A DNA stretch of 64,000 bases. Origin: an uncultured Polaribacter sp. Its GTDB lineage: Bacteria; Bacteroidota; Bacteroidia; Flavobacteriales; Flavobacteriaceae. The notes below the pieces were generated by a model. That model was not told the origin of the DNA. It made no database searches and saw only the letters and a list, made by a program, of their open reading frames with translations. The stretch lies in assembly GCF_947496195.1 (NCBI RefSeq), contig NZ_CANMBY010000001.1, positions 558,001 through 622,000 of the forward strand, written 5' to 3'. How positions within the stretch are numbered: position 1 is the stretch's first letter; each line of letters begins with the position of its first letter. Below, piece by piece: positions 8,632-16,675 of the stretch. A program made the translations under genes and the position numbers.

Positions 8632-9678
8632 TTATCTTGCTACTCTACCAGAAGCATCACCTCCCATTAATTTTTCTACTTCAGAAACTGTAACTAGGTT
8701 AGCATCTCCTTTTATTGTATGTTTTAAACAAGAAGCAGCTACTGCAAAATCTAATGCATTTTGATCATCTTCTGGGTATTTTAATAATCCATAGATTAAT
8801 CCTCCCATAAAAGAATCTCCTCCACCAACTCTATCTACAATATCAGTAATTTGATACTGGCGAGTTTCGTACATTTTTTCTCCATCATATAAAACTCCTG
8901 CCCAAGTATTATGAGAAGCAGAAATTGATCCTCTTAATGTTGTGATTACTTTTTTAGCTCTTGGAAACTTTTCCATCATTTGTTTACAAACCGATAAGAA
9001 AGCTTCTGCTTTTACATCATGACCATGTTTATGAACATCTAAACCTTCTGGATGAATTCCAAAATGTTTTTCAGCATCTTCTTCATTTCCTAAAACTACA
9101 TCACAATAAGAGGTAAGTTCTGTCATCACTTTTTCTCTATGAGCATCATCACAATATTTCCAAAGTTTAGCTCTATAATTTAAATCTGTAGAAATAGTAA
9201 CTCCTTTAGCACTAGCAGCTTTAACAGCTTCTAAACAAGCATCTGCTGCACCTTGAGAAATAGCTGGTGTAATACCTGTCCAATGAAACCATTCTACACC
9301 TTCAAACACAGTATCCCAATCTATCATTCCAGATTCTATTTCTGCAATTGCAGAATGTGCTCTATCATAAACCACTTTAGAACCTCTAGAAACTGCACCA
9401 GTTTCTAAAAAATAAATTCCTAAACGATCTCCTCCCCAAACAATTTTATTAACATTAACTCCTCTTTTACGCATTTCCATCATTGCACACTCACCAATAT
9501 CGTTTTTTGGTAATCTTGTTACAAAATCTACATCTACACCATAATTTGCTAAAGAAACTGCTACATTCGATTCTCCTCCACCATAAACTACATCAAAATT
9601 ATTGGCTTGCGAAAATCTTAAAAACCCTTGTGGAGCTAATCTTAACATGATTTCTCCAAACGTTACTACTTTACCCAT
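8632..9678 (-). CDS. kdgK: PfkB-family 2-keto-3-deoxygluconate kinase paralogue 2
   Basis: 348 residues; phosphorylates KDG to KDPG, which the adjacent aldolase then cleaves. VYGGGESNVAVS (about 31-42), the intact N-x-x-E region GNEEDAEKHFGI (about 201-212), the anion-binding Arg context TTLRGSISASH, and DRVGGGDSFMGGLIYGLL with its catalytic Asp are all present. This is the canonical copy; paralogue 1 at 3302 has lost the N-x-x-E region. The gene heads the kdgK2-kdgA operon, divergent from the LacI-type regulator, and an operator palindrome sits 31 bp before its start. Substrate is inferred from family and location. Confidence 0.9.
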   Translation of the reverse strand: MGKVVTFGEIMLRLAPQGFLRFSQANNFDVVYGGGESNVAVSLANYGVDVDFVTRLPKNDIGECAMMEMRKRGVNVNKIVWGGDRLGIYFLETGAVSRGSKVVYDRAHSAIAEIESGMIDWDTVFEGVEWFHWTGITPAISQGAADACLEAVKAASAKGVTISTDLNYRAKLWKYCDDAHREKVMTELTSYCDVVLGNEEDAEKHFGIHPEGLDVHKHGHDVKAEAFLSVCKQMMEKFPRAKKVITTLRGSISASHNTWAGVLYDGEKMYETRQYQITDIVDRVGGGDSFMGGLIYGLLKYPEDDQNALDFAVAASCLKHTIKGDANLVTVSEVEKLMGGDASGRVAR

Positions 9679-9708
9679 TTTTGTATAAATTTTAATTGGT
9701 TAATTATC

Positions 9709-9727
9709 TGCTTAAACGTTTAACCAA
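9709..9727. promoter_or_regulatory. LacI-family operator, kdgK2 side
   Basis: TGCTTAAACGTTTAACCAA contains the perfect palindrome TTAAACGTTTAA (9712-9723) centred on CG, the typical LacI-family form. It lies 31 bp upstream of the kdgK2 start. The operator on the lacI side is an inverted near-copy. Confidence 0.8.
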
Positions 9728-9768
9728 ATATTTAAATAAAAATCAAAACCTTTATTTTAATAATTGTT

Positions 9769-9816
9769 TTGATTGTTCTAATTGAAACAGTATATTTGTT
9801 TAAACGATTAAGCAAA
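9769..9816 (+). promoter_or_regulatory. lacI-type gene promoter and autoregulatory operator
   Basis: TTG (9769-9771), a 19-bp gap and TATATTTG (9791-9798) give a full Bacteroidota promoter. TTGTTTAAACGATTAAGCAAA (9796-9816) overlaps the -7 box and is the reverse-complement near-match of the operator at 9709-9727. It ends 11 bp before the start codon, so the regulator probably represses itself. Confidence 0.8.
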
Positions 9817-9827
9817 TATATAAAAAT

Positions 9828-10856
9828 TTGGCAAAAAAAAACAAAACAACCATAAAAGATATTGCAAATGTCTTAAATATATCTGCTGCAGCTGTTTCTA
9901 AAGCACTCCATAACGACTCTAGAATAAGCGAAAAAACTAAAAAAGCTGTAAGGCAAGTTGCAGAAAATTTAAATTACCAACCTAATCATCTTGCTAGTGC
10001 TTTAAGAAGTGGTAAAAGTAAATTAGTTGGCGTAATTGTACCAAAAACCAATAGTAATTTTTTCTCTGCTACAATACATAATATAGAAGAAGTACTTAAT
10101 AAAGAAGGCTATAATATTATCATTACCCAATCTAACGAGTCGTATAAAAAAGAATGTGAAAATATAGACACTTTGTTGTTTACACAAGTTGATGGTATTA
10201 TTGTTTCTATGGCTAATGAAACTGTAGATTTACAACATTTTGAAAAAGTAAAACAAGCTGGTATACCTTTAATTACTTTTGATAGAGGTGAAAATGATTT
10301 AAATGTAGATTATATTGGTATTGATGACTATGATAGTAGTCATAGAATCGTTGATCATTTAGTTGAACAAGGCTGTAAACGTATTGCTCATATTGGAGGT
10401 TTTAAGCATACCAGAATTTATAATAATAGAATTAGAGGTTATATAGATGCTTTAGAAAAACATAATTTACCTTTAGAAAAAGAACTTTTGCTTGAGAGTA
10501 ATTTATCTACAGAAGATGGTAGAAATAAAATGCAAGAATTATTAGCCTTAGATAAAAAACCTGATGCAGTTTATGTTGCTGGAGATTATGCAGCACTAGG
10601 AGCATTGCAAGTTTTAAATGAAAAAAATATTAAAATACCTGATGAGATTGCTTTAGTAGGTTTTGGTGATGAGCCTTTTGCAAATATGGTAACTCCCAAA
10701 ATGACTAGTGTAAATCAACACAGTTATCAAATAGGAAAAATAGCTGCAGAAAAATTTTTAGAATACACAAAACAAAATCAAATACAACAAACTTTACAAA
10801 AACATATTTTAAAGGCTGAATTAATTATTAGAGAATCTTCTTTAAAGAAAAAATAA
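9828..10856 (+). CDS. LacI-family transcriptional regulator of the KDG/KDPG operon
   Basis: 342 residues starting at TTG; no suitable ATG lies upstream and the HTH begins within a few residues. Residues about 7-55 form the LacI helix-turn-helix and hinge (TIKDIANVLNISAAAVSKAL, then LNYQPNHLASALRSGKSKLVG). The rest is a periplasmic-binding-protein-like effector domain (IGVIVP-like GVIVPKTNSNFF, DGIIVS, ITFDRG, YIGIDDY, PDAVYVAGDYAALGAL, GFGDEPFANMVTPKMTSVNQ). It is divergent from kdgK2-kdgA with mirrored operators between them, so the most likely job is control of that operon and of itself. The effector is unknown; KDG, KDPG or DEH are reasonable guesses. Confidence 0.9.
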   Translation: MAKKNKTTIKDIANVLNISAAAVSKALHNDSRISEKTKKAVRQVAENLNYQPNHLASALRSGKSKLVGVIVPKTNSNFFSATIHNIEEVLNKEGYNIIITQSNESYKKECENIDTLLFTQVDGIIVSMANETVDLQHFEKVKQAGIPLITFDRGENDLNVDYIGIDDYDSSHRIVDHLVEQGCKRIAHIGGFKHTRIYNNRIRGYIDALEKHNLPLEKELLLESNLSTEDGRNKMQELLALDKKPDAVYVAGDYAALGALQVLNEKNIKIPDEIALVGFGDEPFANMVTPKMTSVNQHSYQIGKIAAEKFLEYTKQNQIQQTLQKHILKAELIIRESSLKKK

Positions 10857-10888
10857 AAAAGGCCAGATATAAAATCTGACCTTTTTTT
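10855..10888. terminator. Bidirectional terminator between lacI-type gene and ssb
   Basis: AAAAAAGGCCAGAT / ATCTGACCTTTTTTT, one C-A mismatch in the stem, A-run before and T-run after. It serves the two convergent genes. Confidence 0.85.
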
Positions 10889-10889
10889 G

Positions 10890-11222
10890 CTAATTGCCTA
10901 ACATTAACAACTCATTACAAACAATTTCTGTGACATATCGTTTATCACCTTCTTTTGTTTCATAACTTCTAGAAGTTAATTTACCTTCTATAGCTACTTC
11001 TTTTCCTTTTTCTAAATACTTTTCAATAATATCTGCTGTTTTATTCCAAGCTACAATATTGTGCCATTGTGTGTCTGTTACTTTTTCTCCTTTTGCATTT
11101 TTATAATTTTCATTTGTTGCTAAAGAGAATTTTGCAAGTTTTTTACCACTTTCTAAAGTGATGATTTCTGGAGCGTTTCCTAAATTTCCAATTAACTGAA
11201 CTTTGTTTCTTAACGTACTCAT
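10890..11222 (-). CDS. ssb: Short single-stranded DNA-binding protein without acidic tail
   Basis: 110 residues from MSTLRNKVQLIGNLG at 11222; a 16-residue upstream extension is unlikely because the OB fold begins at residue 4. The OB-fold pattern is clear: VQLIGNLGNAPEI, GKKLAKFSLATNE, DTQWHNIVAWNKTADIIEKYLEKGKEVAIEGKL and YVTEIVCNELLML. The protein ends in LLMLGN straight after the last strand, with no Gly/Pro-rich linker and no DDDIPF-type tip for recruiting repair proteins. It is therefore more likely a secondary SSB than the replicative one. Convergent with the lacI-type gene, sharing a terminator. Confidence 0.88.
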   Translation of the reverse strand: MSTLRNKVQLIGNLGNAPEIITLESGKKLAKFSLATNENYKNAKGEKVTDTQWHNIVAWNKTADIIEKYLEKGKEVAIEGKLTSRSYETKEGDKRYVTEIVCNELLMLGN

Positions 11223-11354
11223 AAGATAAGGTTTTAAATTATTATTTGTCAATTCGTTTTGACACTGCAAAGATGAAACTGATTAGAAACAAAAATCGGT
11301 TGTTAATCGTTTGTTTTCGTTTGTAAATGAATGTAATCGTTTATTATTTTTTAA

Positions 11355-11362
11355 TATATTTG
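11355..11362 (+). promoter_or_regulatory. -7 element for the zinc-ribbon gene
   Basis: TATATTTG lies 37 bp before the TTG start at 11400. No TTG is found at the proper -33 distance, so only the -7 half is supported. Confidence 0.5.
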
Positions 11363-11399
11363 TAATCAGAAAGTTAGTGTTAATTAAAATTGTTGTTTT

Positions 11400-11750
11400 T
11401 TGGAAGAAAGAATTTGTTTGGAGTGTTCAGAAAAAGTTGTGGGTAGAATAGATAAAAAATTCTGTTCTGATTATTGCAGAAATGCCTACAACAACAAAGT
11501 AAATAAAGAGAGTAAAAACTTAATAAGAAATACAAACAATAGGCTTAGAAAAAATTACAATATTCTTTCGAAACTTAATGTTTCTGGCAAAACTAAAGTA
11601 ACTCGAAGAAAATTGTTTGATAAAGGTTTTGACTTTAACTTTTTTACATCTATCTACACTACAAAAACTGGTAATGTTTATTATTATGTTTATGATGAAG
11701 GTTATTTACCTTTAGAAAATGAAGTTTTTTTGTTAATTAAACGAGACTAA
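11400..11750 (+). CDS. Small zinc-ribbon protein of unknown function
   Basis: 116 residues, TTG start. The N-terminus holds a four-cysteine zinc ribbon: CLEC (6-9) and FCSDYC (21-26), of the DUF2116-like type. A basic, asparagine-rich stretch follows, then a C-terminal part with TTKTGNVYYYVYDEGYLPL. The second half has no family I can name, although such proteins are common in Flavobacteriia. It is single, with its stop 4 bp from the convergent CBS gene. Nucleic-acid binding is possible from the basic charge but not shown. Confidence 0.65.
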   Translation: MEERICLECSEKVVGRIDKKFCSDYCRNAYNNKVNKESKNLIRNTNNRLRKNYNILSKLNVSGKTKVTRRKLFDKGFDFNFFTSIYTTKTGNVYYYVYDEGYLPLENEVFLLIKRD

Positions 11751-11753
11751 TAT

Positions 11754-12221
11754 TTACTTCCAAGTATTTCCTTTTACTTTTAAAGCTGCTTTTAATACAT
11801 CTTTTTGACTCAATTGCCCAATTAATTTACCATTATCACAAACAGGAAAACGTCTTCTTCTAGAACTTAAAAACTTAAAGGCTGCATCAAAAATATTCAT
11901 ATCCTTATCAATTGTATCTACATCAGTAACCATATATTTACCAACAATGTTGTTTCTATCTGAAGGCATATTGTAGTATTTACTTTCAGATATATGCTTT
12001 ATACAGTCTGTCTCAGAAATAATACCAACAAGTTCGTTTTTATCATTTACAACAGGACCTCCAGAAATTTTATATTTAATAAGTTGACTAATTACATGAT
12101 CTAAAGAATCTTCTGCTTTAAAAGTAATAAGCTTAGTTGTCATATAATCTGACACTAAAATTTGCTCTTCGTTTTTACCTTGAGAGGTGTCTCTTTTTCC
12201 TTGAAAGCTTTTGATTCCCAT
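11754..12221 (-). CDS. Two-CBS-domain protein
   Basis: 155 residues made of a tandem CBS (Bateman) pair: first CBS at about 24-82 (VSDYMTTKLITFKAEDSL, GGPVVNDKNELVGIISETD), second at about 90-150 (GKYMVTDVDTIDKDMNIF, RRRRFPVCDNGKLIGQLSQKDVL). There is no fused effector domain. Such stand-alone modules bind adenosine nucleotides and modulate partner proteins. The partner cannot be told from the neighbours, which are a convergent zinc-ribbon gene and a divergent M28 peptidase. Confidence 0.85.
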   Translation of the reverse strand: MGIKSFQGKRDTSQGKNEEQILVSDYMTTKLITFKAEDSLDHVISQLIKYKISGGPVVNDKNELVGIISETDCIKHISESKYYNMPSDRNNIVGKYMVTDVDTIDKDMNIFDAAFKFLSSRRRRFPVCDNGKLIGQLSQKDVLKAALKVKGNTWK

Positions 12222-12328
12222 AGTTTTAAATTTTAAGTTGATTTTAAATTTACAGATTTTTCTGTTTTGTTCAACATTTGTTTTAAGTTTTTTTTATTTA
12301 GTACTTTTATAAAAATCAATTTTTAACC

Positions 12329-14626
12329 ATGAAAAAATTCTCTTCTTTACTTTCTATACTCATCATTTTAGGTGTTATATATTGGAGTTTTTACGATTTA
12401 AAGCCTTCTTTACCTGAAGAAGATAATACTGCAGAAACTGAATTCTCTCTAAATAACGCATTAAATCACCTTAAAATAATTAGTGAAAAATCACATCATG
12501 TAGGCTCATCAGAACATAAAAGAGTGCAAGACTATATCGTTTCTGAACTTCGAAAAATGGGACTTGAAACTGAAATTCAAACTCAAACTGCCGTTAATAA
12601 AAAATGGTTTGCAGCAACTACTGCAGAAAATATATTAGCTAGAATTAAGGGAAGTAATAATAGTAAAGCACTTATGCTATTAACTCATTACGATTCTAAT
12701 CCTCATTCTTCTAAAGGTGCAAGTGATGCAGGCTCTGGAGTTGTTACTATTCTTGAAGGAATAAGGTCTTTTTTAGCAAAAAACAAAACACCAAAAAACG
12801 ATATTGTTATATTAATTTCTGATGCAGAAGAACTAGGTTTACTAGGTGCACAAGCATTTGTAGATTCACATCCTTGGACAAAAGACATTGGTCTTGTTTT
12901 AAATTTTGAGGCTAGAGGTAGTGGAGGTCCAAGCTACATGTTGATGGAAACTAATGGTAAAAACAGTAAATTATTATCAGAACTTATTGCTGCTAAACCA
13001 AACTTTTTAGCTGCAAATTCTTTAATGTATAGTATTTACAAAAAGTTACCAAATGATACAGATTTAACTGTTTTTAGAGAAGATGCCAATATAAACGGAT
13101 TTAATTTTGCTTTTATTGGAGATCATTTTGATTATCATACAGCACAAGATTCTTACGAAAGATTAGATAGAGAAACATTACTACATCAAGCAGATTATTT
13201 TACAACCTCTTTTCATTATTTTGCTAATGCAGACTTAACCAATTTAAATTCTGAAGAAGATTATGTCTATGTAAACTTTCCGTTTACAACTTTATTAACA
13301 TATCCTTTTTCTTGGGTATTACCCATGTTGATTTTTGCTGCTGTATTATTTTTAATATTCATTTATTTTGGAATTTCTTTAGGAAAATTAACTCTAAAAG
13401 GAATTTTTAAAGGGTTTATACCCTTTTTAACTGCAACCATTTTATGTGGTGGAGTTTCTTTTTATTTATGGAAGTTATTGGTAATAGTTCACCCAGCTTA
13501 TAAAGATATGCTTCATGGTTTTACCTATAATGGCTACACATATATAGTAGCTTTTGTGTTTCTAAACTTATGGATTACTTTAAAGATTTATAAATACTTT
13601 AAAAAACAAGACAAAGAAACTGATTTAATTATTGCACCTATTTTTGTTTGGTTAATTATCAACTTTTTAATTAGTGATTCATTAAAAGGTGCAGGGTTTT
13701 TTATTATTCCTGTTTTTTGTGCACTTTTAATTTTGGGGATTTCTGTTTTTATGAATCTAGAAAAACGTGCTAAAAGAATCTTATTTACAATCTTATCTGT
13801 ACCTACAATTTACATTTTTGCACCAATGATTAAGATGTTTCCTGTTGGTTTAGGATTAAAAAATTTAATGATTAGTGGAGTTTTAATAGCCTTACTTTTT
13901 GGTTTACTAGTCTTTAGTTTTTATCAAAAAAAGTCTTTTTGGTTTCTAAAGTTAAGTGGATTTTTTACACTGCTATTTTTTGGCTTAGCAACCTACAATA
14001 GTGGTTTTTCAGTAGACAACAAAAAACCAAATAGTATTGTTTACATTCAAAACTCAGATGATAATTCAGCTTATTTTGGTACCTATAACAACACTTTAGA
14101 CAATTATACCAAACAAGTTTTTGATGAAAGCTCAATTAAAGGAAGTATTATAAATGCAGAAACTAAAAGTAAATATAATACAAGATTTACCTATCATAAG
14201 AAAACTGAATCTAGAAATATATCATCCTCTAGTTTTAATATCAATTTAGATACTATAATTGATAATAAGCGATTTATTGAATTCGAAATTACACCTGAAA
14301 GAACTATTAATAAATTGGAATTTATAACTAATAATAAAATTAGTTTAAATCAATTTAAAGTTAATGATGCTTTGGTTAATAAAGGGAAAAGCTTTAGTGT
14401 TAAAAGAGGAACTTTTTTAGTATATCATGTAGCAAATTCAGACAAAGAAATTACACTTTCTTTTACAGTCGATAAAAATCAAACATTAGATATAATCTTA
14501 AATGAAATCTCTTACGATTTATTATCTAACCCAAGTTTTTCTTTTACTTCTAGAACTGAAGAAATGATGCCTATGCCATTTGTTACCAATGATGCTATTA
14601 TACTATCAAAAAAATTAAACTTTTAG
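12329..14626 (+). CDS. M28-family zinc peptidase with C-terminal multi-span membrane domain
   Basis: 765 residues. An N-terminal membrane anchor (about 5-22) is followed by an M28 aminopeptidase domain (about 40-300). Zinc ligands and catalytic residues fit the family: H120 and D122 in LLTHYDSN, D133 in GASDAGSG, E167/E168 in DAEELGLLG, E194 in NFEARG and H270 in FDYHTAQD. Several hydrophobic helices follow between about 315 and 570, and a soluble C-terminal domain ends the protein. This architecture matches membrane-bound M28 peptidases of the Fxna/ERMP1 type found in Bacteroidota. The active site is probably extracytoplasmic. The gene is single and ends in a bidirectional hairpin shared with pyk. 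Confidence 0.88.
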   Translation: MKKFSSLLSILIILGVIYWSFYDLKPSLPEEDNTAETEFSLNNALNHLKIISEKSHHVGSSEHKRVQDYIVSELRKMGLETEIQTQTAVNKKWFAATTAENILARIKGSNNSKALMLLTHYDSNPHSSKGASDAGSGVVTILEGIRSFLAKNKTPKNDIVILISDAEELGLLGAQAFVDSHPWTKDIGLVLNFEARGSGGPSYMLMETNGKNSKLLSELIAAKPNFLAANSLMYSIYKKLPNDTDLTVFREDANINGFNFAFIGDHFDYHTAQDSYERLDRETLLHQADYFTTSFHYFANADLTNLNSEEDYVYVNFPFTTLLTYPFSWVLPMLIFAAVLFLIFIYFGISLGKLTLKGIFKGFIPFLTATILCGGVSFYLWKLLVIVHPAYKDMLHGFTYNGYTYIVAFVFLNLWITLKIYKYFKKQDKETDLIIAPIFVWLIINFLISDSLKGAGFFIIPVFCALLILGISVFMNLEKRAKRILFTILSVPTIYIFAPMIKMFPVGLGLKNLMISGVLIALLFGLLVFSFYQKKSFWFLKLSGFFTLLFFGLATYNSGFSVDNKKPNSIVYIQNSDDNSAYFGTYNNTLDNYTKQVFDESSIKGSIINAETKSKYNTRFTYHKKTESRNISSSSFNINLDTIIDNKRFIEFEITPERTINKLEFITNNKISLNQFKVNDALVNKGKSFSVKRGTFLVYHVANSDKEITLSFTVDKNQTLDIILNEISYDLLSNPSFSFTSRTEEMMPMPFVTNDAIILSKKLNF

Positions 14627-14630
14627 TAAT

Positions 14631-14664
14631 AAAAAAAAGCGCTTTTAATAAAAGCGCTTTTTTT
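14631..14664. terminator. Bidirectional terminator between M28 peptidase gene and pyk
   Basis: AAAAGCGCTTTT / AAAAGCGCTTTT stem with a 3-4 nt loop, flanked by long A and T runs, between convergent genes. Confidence 0.9.
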
Positions 14665-14680
14665 ACTTGTTAAAGTTGTA

Positions 14681-16108
14681 TTATTCTATTTCAGAAACTC
14701 TTAAAGTATTAACCATACCTCTTGCTTCTGCTGGCATAGAAGCTAAGTTTATAATTAAATCTCCAGGTTTTACAAAACCTTTTTCTTGAGCAATTCTATT
14801 AATATCTTCTACAGTATCATCTGTGCTTAAATTCTTATCATAATAATAAGCTTTAACACCCCAAAGTAAATTAAGTTTCCCTAATATTCTTTTATCTGTA
14901 GAGAAAGCTAAAATATGAGTTCTTGGTCTCCAAGCAGAAATTTGAAATGCAGTATAACCACTATTTGTTAAAGTTGAAATAGCAGCTGCATCTGTATGAT
15001 TTGCCATTAATGCTGCATGATGACAAATAGACTTGGTAACAAATCTATTAGTTCTAATATGTGGTGCTTCTTGTGGCACTTTAATCATTCTAGAATTTTC
15101 AACACTTTTTATTATTTCAGACATTTTTTGAATAACTCTAATAGGGTTTTTACCTACTGAAGTTTCACCAGATAACATTACTGCATCTGCACCATCCATA
15201 ATTGAGTTGGCAACATCATTTACCTCTGCTCTAGTTGGCACAGGATTATCAATCATAGTTTCCATCATCTGAGTAGCAATAATTACAGGAATTCTTGCTC
15301 TTTTTGCTCTTCTTACTAACTTCTTTTGGATTAAAGGAACTTCCTGCATTGGTATTTCTACTCCTAAATCTCCTCTTGCAACCATTAAACCATCACAATA
15401 AGGAATTAATGCGTCTAAGTTTTTAACAGCCTCTGGCTTTTCTATTTTAGCAACAATTGGTATTCTATAATCTGAATGTTGAGCAATTAAATCTCTTAAC
15501 ATTCTTAAATCTTCTGGAGTTCTAACAAAAGATAATGCAATCCAATCTACATTTTGCCCAACAGCAAAAACTGCATCTTCCATATCTTTTTCTGTTAAAG
15601 CTGGTAAAGAAATAGCTGTATTTGGTAAGTTTACTCCTTTTTTAGATTTTAAAGGACCTCCAACAATCACTTTTACAACAACCTCATCTTCTTTATTTGT
15701 AGAAACTACTTCGAAAAGTAGTTTACCATCATCAACTAAAATATGTTCTCCTACTTTTACGTCTTTAGGAAAACGTTGGTAGGTCATAAATGCCTTTTCT
15801 TTAGTTCCTGTACACTTATTTGTAGTAAATGTAAAGTGGTCTCCAGCCTCTAACTCAACACCTTCTTCCATTACACCTACTCTTAACTTAGGACCTTGTA
15901 GATCAGCTAAAATTGCGATATTTAAGTTCTTTTCTTCATTAATTTCTCTGATGATTCTAATTTTATTTTTTACATCTTCATAATCAGCATGAGAAAAATT
16001 AATTCTAAAAACATTAACTCCATTAAGAGCAAGTTCTGTTAATATTTCTTTAGTATTTGTTGCTGGCCCTAAGGTTGCAACAATTTTTGTTTTATTACTA
16101 TTTGGCAT
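14681..16108 (-). CDS. pyk: Pyruvate kinase
   Basis: 475 residues; converts phosphoenolpyruvate and ADP to pyruvate and ATP. The N-terminal NKTKIVATLGPATN, the substrate region MVARGDLGVEIP with the preceding PIVAKIEKPEAVKN (catalytic Lys), and MDGADAVMLSGETSVGKNP are all standard. Length is that of bacterial type enzymes without an extra C-terminal domain. It follows the IPExxxVDY gene by 5 bp at the end of the acpP-fabF-rnc cluster, an order common in Flavobacteriia. Confidence 0.97.
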   Translation of the reverse strand: MPNSNKTKIVATLGPATNTKEILTELALNGVNVFRINFSHADYEDVKNKIRIIREINEEKNLNIAILADLQGPKLRVGVMEEGVELEAGDHFTFTTNKCTGTKEKAFMTYQRFPKDVKVGEHILVDDGKLLFEVVSTNKEDEVVVKVIVGGPLKSKKGVNLPNTAISLPALTEKDMEDAVFAVGQNVDWIALSFVRTPEDLRMLRDLIAQHSDYRIPIVAKIEKPEAVKNLDALIPYCDGLMVARGDLGVEIPMQEVPLIQKKLVRRAKRARIPVIIATQMMETMIDNPVPTRAEVNDVANSIMDGADAVMLSGETSVGKNPIRVIQKMSEIIKSVENSRMIKVPQEAPHIRTNRFVTKSICHHAALMANHTDAAAISTLTNSGYTAFQISAWRPRTHILAFSTDKRILGKLNLLWGVKAYYYDKNLSTDDTVEDINRIAQEKGFVKPGDLIINLASMPAEARGMVNTLRVSEIE

Positions 16109-16113
16109 ATTTT

Positions 16114-16584
16114 TTAAAATATTAAAAAGTCTTTAGACTTTAATGTGTTTTTATCTATAGGATAAGAGGTAATTACTTGTTCTATTTTTTTTACTTTATC
16201 TATAATTTTTGTTACAAAATCGAACCCTAACTCTCCAGAGACTTTAATAAAAAAGTCTACTTTTTTCTTTTCAGGAATTAAATATGTTTTTGTTTCGGTT
16301 GTTAACAAAAGCTCATTAGATTCTGTTTGATTTTCTCTCTTAGAACTGTTTGCTATTAGTACCCAATCAGAATCGTATTCTTTATTATAATAGTTAAATA
16401 TTGAGAATGAAGAAGGTTTTTCTGTCTTTTCAAAATTTAAGTTTTCTTTAGATTTAATAAAGTTTATTTTTAAGTTTTTATTTAATAAATAAGCTAATTT
16501 ATAATCTTCTAAAGTGGTATGAATTCCAATTAAAGAAAAATCATCTTCATAAAAATCATTAAAACCTAAAGAATGAATTTGCAT
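16114..16584 (-). CDS. IPExxxVDY family protein
   Basis: 156 residues with the defining motif LIPEKKKVDFFIKVSGE near residues 108-124 (VDF in place of VDY). No signal peptide or membrane span is visible and no catalytic motif can be named. The family is restricted to Bacteroidota and typically lies beside pyk and rnc, as here. Function unknown. Confidence 0.85.
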   Translation of the reverse strand: MQIHSLGFNDFYEDDFSLIGIHTTLEDYKLAYLLNKNLKINFIKSKENLNFEKTEKPSSFSIFNYYNKEYDSDWVLIANSSKRENQTESNELLLTTETKTYLIPEKKKVDFFIKVSGELGFDFVTKIIDKVKKIEQVITSYPIDKNTLKSKDFLIF

Positions 16585-16675
16585 AAACTATCTTTAATTT
16601 TAGTTCTTTTCCAAGTGCTAAATTACTAATAGTTTGTGAGTTTTGTACGAATTTTAACGAAAACGTTGTCGTTGT

